Source: Eupeodes corollae
Lineage: Eukaryota; Arthropoda; Insecta; Diptera; Syrphidae
Reading direction: 5' to 3'
Length of the DNA: 64,000 bases
Assembly (NCBI RefSeq): GCF_945859685.1
Contig: NC_079150.1
Location: forward strand, 3,098,831-3,162,830
Positions within the stretch are counted from its first letter, which is position 1. The number at the start of each line of letters is the position of its first letter. The notes under the pieces are model-generated. The model saw only the letters and a list, made by a program, of their open reading frames with translations. It was not told where the DNA came from and did no database searches. A program made the translations under genes and the position numbers. Positions 61,050-64,000 of the stretch are shown here, one piece after another.

Positions 61050-61469
61050 TGTTGGAGTCGAAATTATCAAAAACAAGTAAAGCCGACACAATTTTTAATA
61101 GCGAACAAATTTATTGAAATTCAAAGTTCTTTATGGCGCTTTAAAATTATTTGTGTTGGTACCCAACCCGTGATTTATCGACTGACTTCTTACCGCAATT
61201 TCTTTATGTTGAAAGCTAGGTATATTATAAAATATTTTGTACATAGCTTCAGTTATAAAGCGGCTTAGCAAAATATATCAAATTTACAGGGTGATTCTAC
61301 TTAAAGTTACAAAGATTAGTTATGAAAATTAGAAAAATAATAATAAAACATATTGATAGTTTGAAGATTTTCACAACTCCACAAACCCAACATATCCCAC
61401 TAAGCCGTCGGTAAATCATAAGCTGAGTAGCAACACAAATAGTTTTAAATATTATAAACGGCGATAACA
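61050..61469 (-). repeat. BEL/Pao 5' LTR (element orientation)
   Basis: 420 bp, reads as identical to 54840-55259. It should hold the element's promoter. The outside flank is GGCGT at 61470-61474. Confidence 0.92.
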
Positions 61470-62010
61470 GGCGTCGTTGAGCAAAACTATTTTTGAGGCC
61501 TGCTTCTTTTAACAGCCCTCGTATTGTTTTGTGTGAAACATTCCTCCAATCTTTTCTTGAATAAAACGACTCGAACTCATTGGATTTTTTTTTACTTCCC
61601 GTATAGTTTTGCGATCATCATAGGAACTAGTCTTTCTTTTTTTACCGCGACCAAGTTTATCATTTACCAAACCGAGGATTTGAAATTTTGTTTGAATCTT
61701 TCTTAAAGAGGCTTCACTAATTAAATATTTTTCAGCAATTTCCATATTAGAAATGCCATTTTTTGTCTAAAACAACAATATTTCTAACTTGAATTGAAAT
61801 TTTCGGCATTACTGTCCCAAAACTGTTCCATCATGTTTGTCAACATAACGTTAATTAAAAAATATGTCTTTGATGAAAGAATTACTTTCCTTTCAATTAA
61901 TTTGAATGGTAAAGTGTTTAAAGCGGTTGAAAGTGTTTGTGCTCACTCATTTTTTGGCTTTTTACCTAACTAAAGCAAACTTTGCCAACTTTATTTTGTC
62001 CTGTACTGTA

Positions 62011-64000
62011 TATACTGGTTGTATAAGTTGGTATAAATAAGCCATGACAAATTTATATTGTTTTTTAATTTGTATGTCTTTTTCCCTTTAAACGCAAGGT
62101 TGATTTATGTTTAATTGTATGGTCACATTTAAGTTAATTTTGTTTTCTTGAATTCAGCGGAATTTGAGAACCACATTATGTTTTTCTAACACATATTTAA
62201 AACTCATTTAATTTGTAAATAATTTGTTTAGTTGCATTGAGCATCAAAACATTGATTTGTTAGACATGTTTTTCAAAATTCTATATTTTTAGCTTTTTTT
62301 TTAAATTTTAAGAACAAGACTGGTGTGGTTTTAACTCTCACCAAAAAGATTTAAGTCAAGTAAAGTGCTTCAAATATGTTAATCTTTCAAGAAAACTTCG
62401 GCTAGAGGAATTTTTCCAATGAAATTAAACTTTTTAAAAGAATTAACTCTACATCTGACTAACTTTTTTCGAAAGAAGAAGAAGAAGAAGAACGGATCCA
62501 GACTTTTAATCGTCTTAACAGACAGATTCTTAGAACTCTGTTCGTCAGCAAGATATTGTCTAACCATTCCATTTGGACGGCTCCCAACATCTAAAAGCAT
62601 TCCAAGATTCCAACAGTTTTCTAAATAAGCCATATTTAAGAGCTAAAATACAATAGTTTAAAGAGTATTTGGTGCATTTCACGCAGAAATGTTAGAAATA
62701 GTGTTATCTTAAAGGATTCAACAAAGCTGAAAAAATTGAGAGATAAATATGGTTGGTTCTTGAATTTAAGGAAATAAGTGCATTTAAATACATAATTTTT
62801 CTAAAAATTAAATAACAACAAACTAAGGTAAGCAAATAAGTTGGGAAAACAATTTAGAGTGGCACTCACAATTATACGTTGCAGAGCCTCTTTTCACTTT
62901 TATATTGAATTAATAGATTTAAAAATGTTCATTATGTTTTTCAATTATTGGTTTAACAAAAGTGTTACTTTTGCTGTTTTGGTGAAATTTATATTTTTTA
63001 AATTCGTGTTTGAATCTAAAGCATTCTAGAGCATCCAATGCAAAAAGTAGATTTCTTTAATTTTTTTAAGATCTTATAAGTGTTTGCATTTAATAGAAAA
63101 TCAGTTTTGAAAGAGTTTACCCTTAAAAAAGCTTTACACTATTTATGTGCGTCAAAAAAAGATAGAATTGAACCTTATTTAAGGTTTCTTCTTAAGAACT
63201 TAAATATTTGTTCATTCTCTCAGAAAAGATCTTATGAAAATAATTAAAATAATTCAGCGTTTTTGACAGCAATGAGTGAGTATCGTTTAATTACAAACAA
63301 ATCTTTATTTGAAATCTTTGCTTACACAACTTAAGTGTATAAGCTTTATAGCTCATATGACCTCCCCTCATGTATTGTCCATTGGTCATCAAAAGTTAAT
63401 GAATTTATGCTGTGCAATTTTAATAGGGCGTGATTTTCAATTCTTTGTCCTCAGGTACATTTAGTAACAAAGTTTAAAGCAGTACATAACAAATTTTATA
63501 ATAAAAAATATGAGCGGGTCTGAATTATGGAAATTCCTATAAAAATGAAATATAATAAACTCCCAGTAGGGGTCATAAACTCTACGAGGTAATAAGTAAC
63601 CTTCCTTCTTTGACAAATCATATATAATATTTACAATGTTATTTTATTAGTCCAGGTATACGATTATAAGGGCTTTACTTAAATGACAATTTTAATCATT
63701 TCAAAGTCAAACATATAGTTTGGATTAAAACTAGAAATTAAGTAGATTTTAACCATTTATACATAAAACTGATCACGTAAGCATTTAGCGAATTGAAATA
63801 AATTAAATGTTTTTTTTTAAGGAAATGGCATTGCTAGTTCTATTCTTATTTATAAAACTTTTTGAACTGTAAATAGTAGCCCAATCGAAAAAAAGTAAAA
63901 ATTATTGTAATCTTCTCACAAAGCGTGAAATTCACATGTGAATGAAGGCGTGGGCTTAGGTTCTCGAACAAGGCTATAGGGTAAATTACACTGAGAATGA
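62011..64000. other. AT-rich intergenic DNA, nothing recognised
   Basis: Only short frames without domains. A GAA-type tract occurs at 62475-62492. No supported gene reaches the window end. Confidence 0.4.

Larger units (their letters stand above)
54840..61469 (-). mobile_element. BEL/Pao LTR retrotransposon, apparently intact
   Basis: The element is 6630 bp with 420-bp LTRs at 54840-55259 and 61050-61469 that I read as identical, plus a 5-bp target duplication GGCGT (54835-54839 and 61470-61474). Transcription is on the minus strand: the 5' LTR is the right-hand one, and a polypurine tract (55261-55269) precedes the left-hand LTR. A single 1896-codon frame spans the interior. Identical LTRs and an open frame imply a very recent insertion. 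No typical primer binding site follows the 5' LTR. Confidence 0.95.
54559..62010 (-). mobile_element. Decayed Tc1-like transposon split by a BEL/Pao element
   Basis: The end repeats are 'cggtacaggacaaaataaag' after TA at the left, and at the right the complement of 'cagtacaggacaaaataaag' before TA. Minus-strand transposase pieces are an N-terminal segment at 61745-61509 (MEIAEKYLISEASLRKIQ..KNPMSSSRFIQEK) and, left of the insertion, RRPLIQKANKVKRLEFEK then KIMVWECFAWSGTGKL, the VWG..GxG region. Without the insertion it is about 0.8 kb, so the middle of the transposase is deleted, and it is frameshifted too. Inactive. Confidence 0.8.

Noticed and set aside
1..64000. CRISPR arrays, operons, riboswitches
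   Set aside because: None seen. The window is an insect nuclear genome with spliced genes, where these are not expected.

Overview
This is a 64 kb window of an AT-rich insect nuclear genome, almost certainly a fly (Diptera). The support is multi-exon genes with short GT-AG introns that match Drosophila gene families, DREF-type TATCGATA motifs, and many transposon families typical of insects. There are no bacterial-style operons or CRISPR arrays, and no stand-alone tRNA or rRNA genes that I could find.

Three cellular genes can be rebuilt with exons whose reading frames join exactly. (1) Positions 4609-10396, minus strand: a KDM5-type H3K4 demethylase (Drosophila lid orthologue), 5 coding exons, 1786 aa, with a DRE motif cluster about 3 kb upstream. 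(2) Positions 24661-28083, plus strand: the p38-activated kinase MK2 (MAPk-Ak2), 6 coding exons, 356 aa. (3) Positions 31943-48465, minus strand: a P5B-type ATPase of the ATP13A2/3 family (Drosophila anne/CG32000), 9 coding exons, 1585 aa, with introns of 6.3 and 4.9 kb. These genes act in chromatin, stress signalling and endolysosomal cation/polyamine transport. Nothing here suggests they work together; they are neighbours only.

Most of the rest is mobile DNA of different ages. Two LTR retrotransposons look very young because their LTR pairs read as identical and their single long ORFs are open: a copia element (18018-22604) inside an older MITE, and a BEL/Pao element (54840-61469) inside a decayed Tc1-like transposon. 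The BEL/Pao polyprotein begins with a complete C4HC3 PHD finger. The 5' region of the MK2 gene holds a 608-bp piggyBac-type MITE with TTAA duplications and the asymmetric end layout of classical piggyBac. Other repeats are three copies of a tRNA-derived SINE, several MITE families (one forming a perfect 70-bp inverted repeat), a second Tc1-like remnant in an MK2 intron, and four decayed non-LTR retrotransposon fragments.

Layout: 1-4560 repeats and intergenic DNA; 4561-13450 lid and its 5' region; 13450-23400 MITEs, a LINE remnant and the copia element; 23400-28170 MK2; 28170-31940 SINE, MITE and LINE fragments; 31943-48465 the P5B ATPase with repeat-filled introns; 48466-54558 AT-rich intergenic DNA with one possible small coding exon; 54559-62010 the nested Tc1/BEL block; 62011-64000 AT-rich DNA with nothing recognised.
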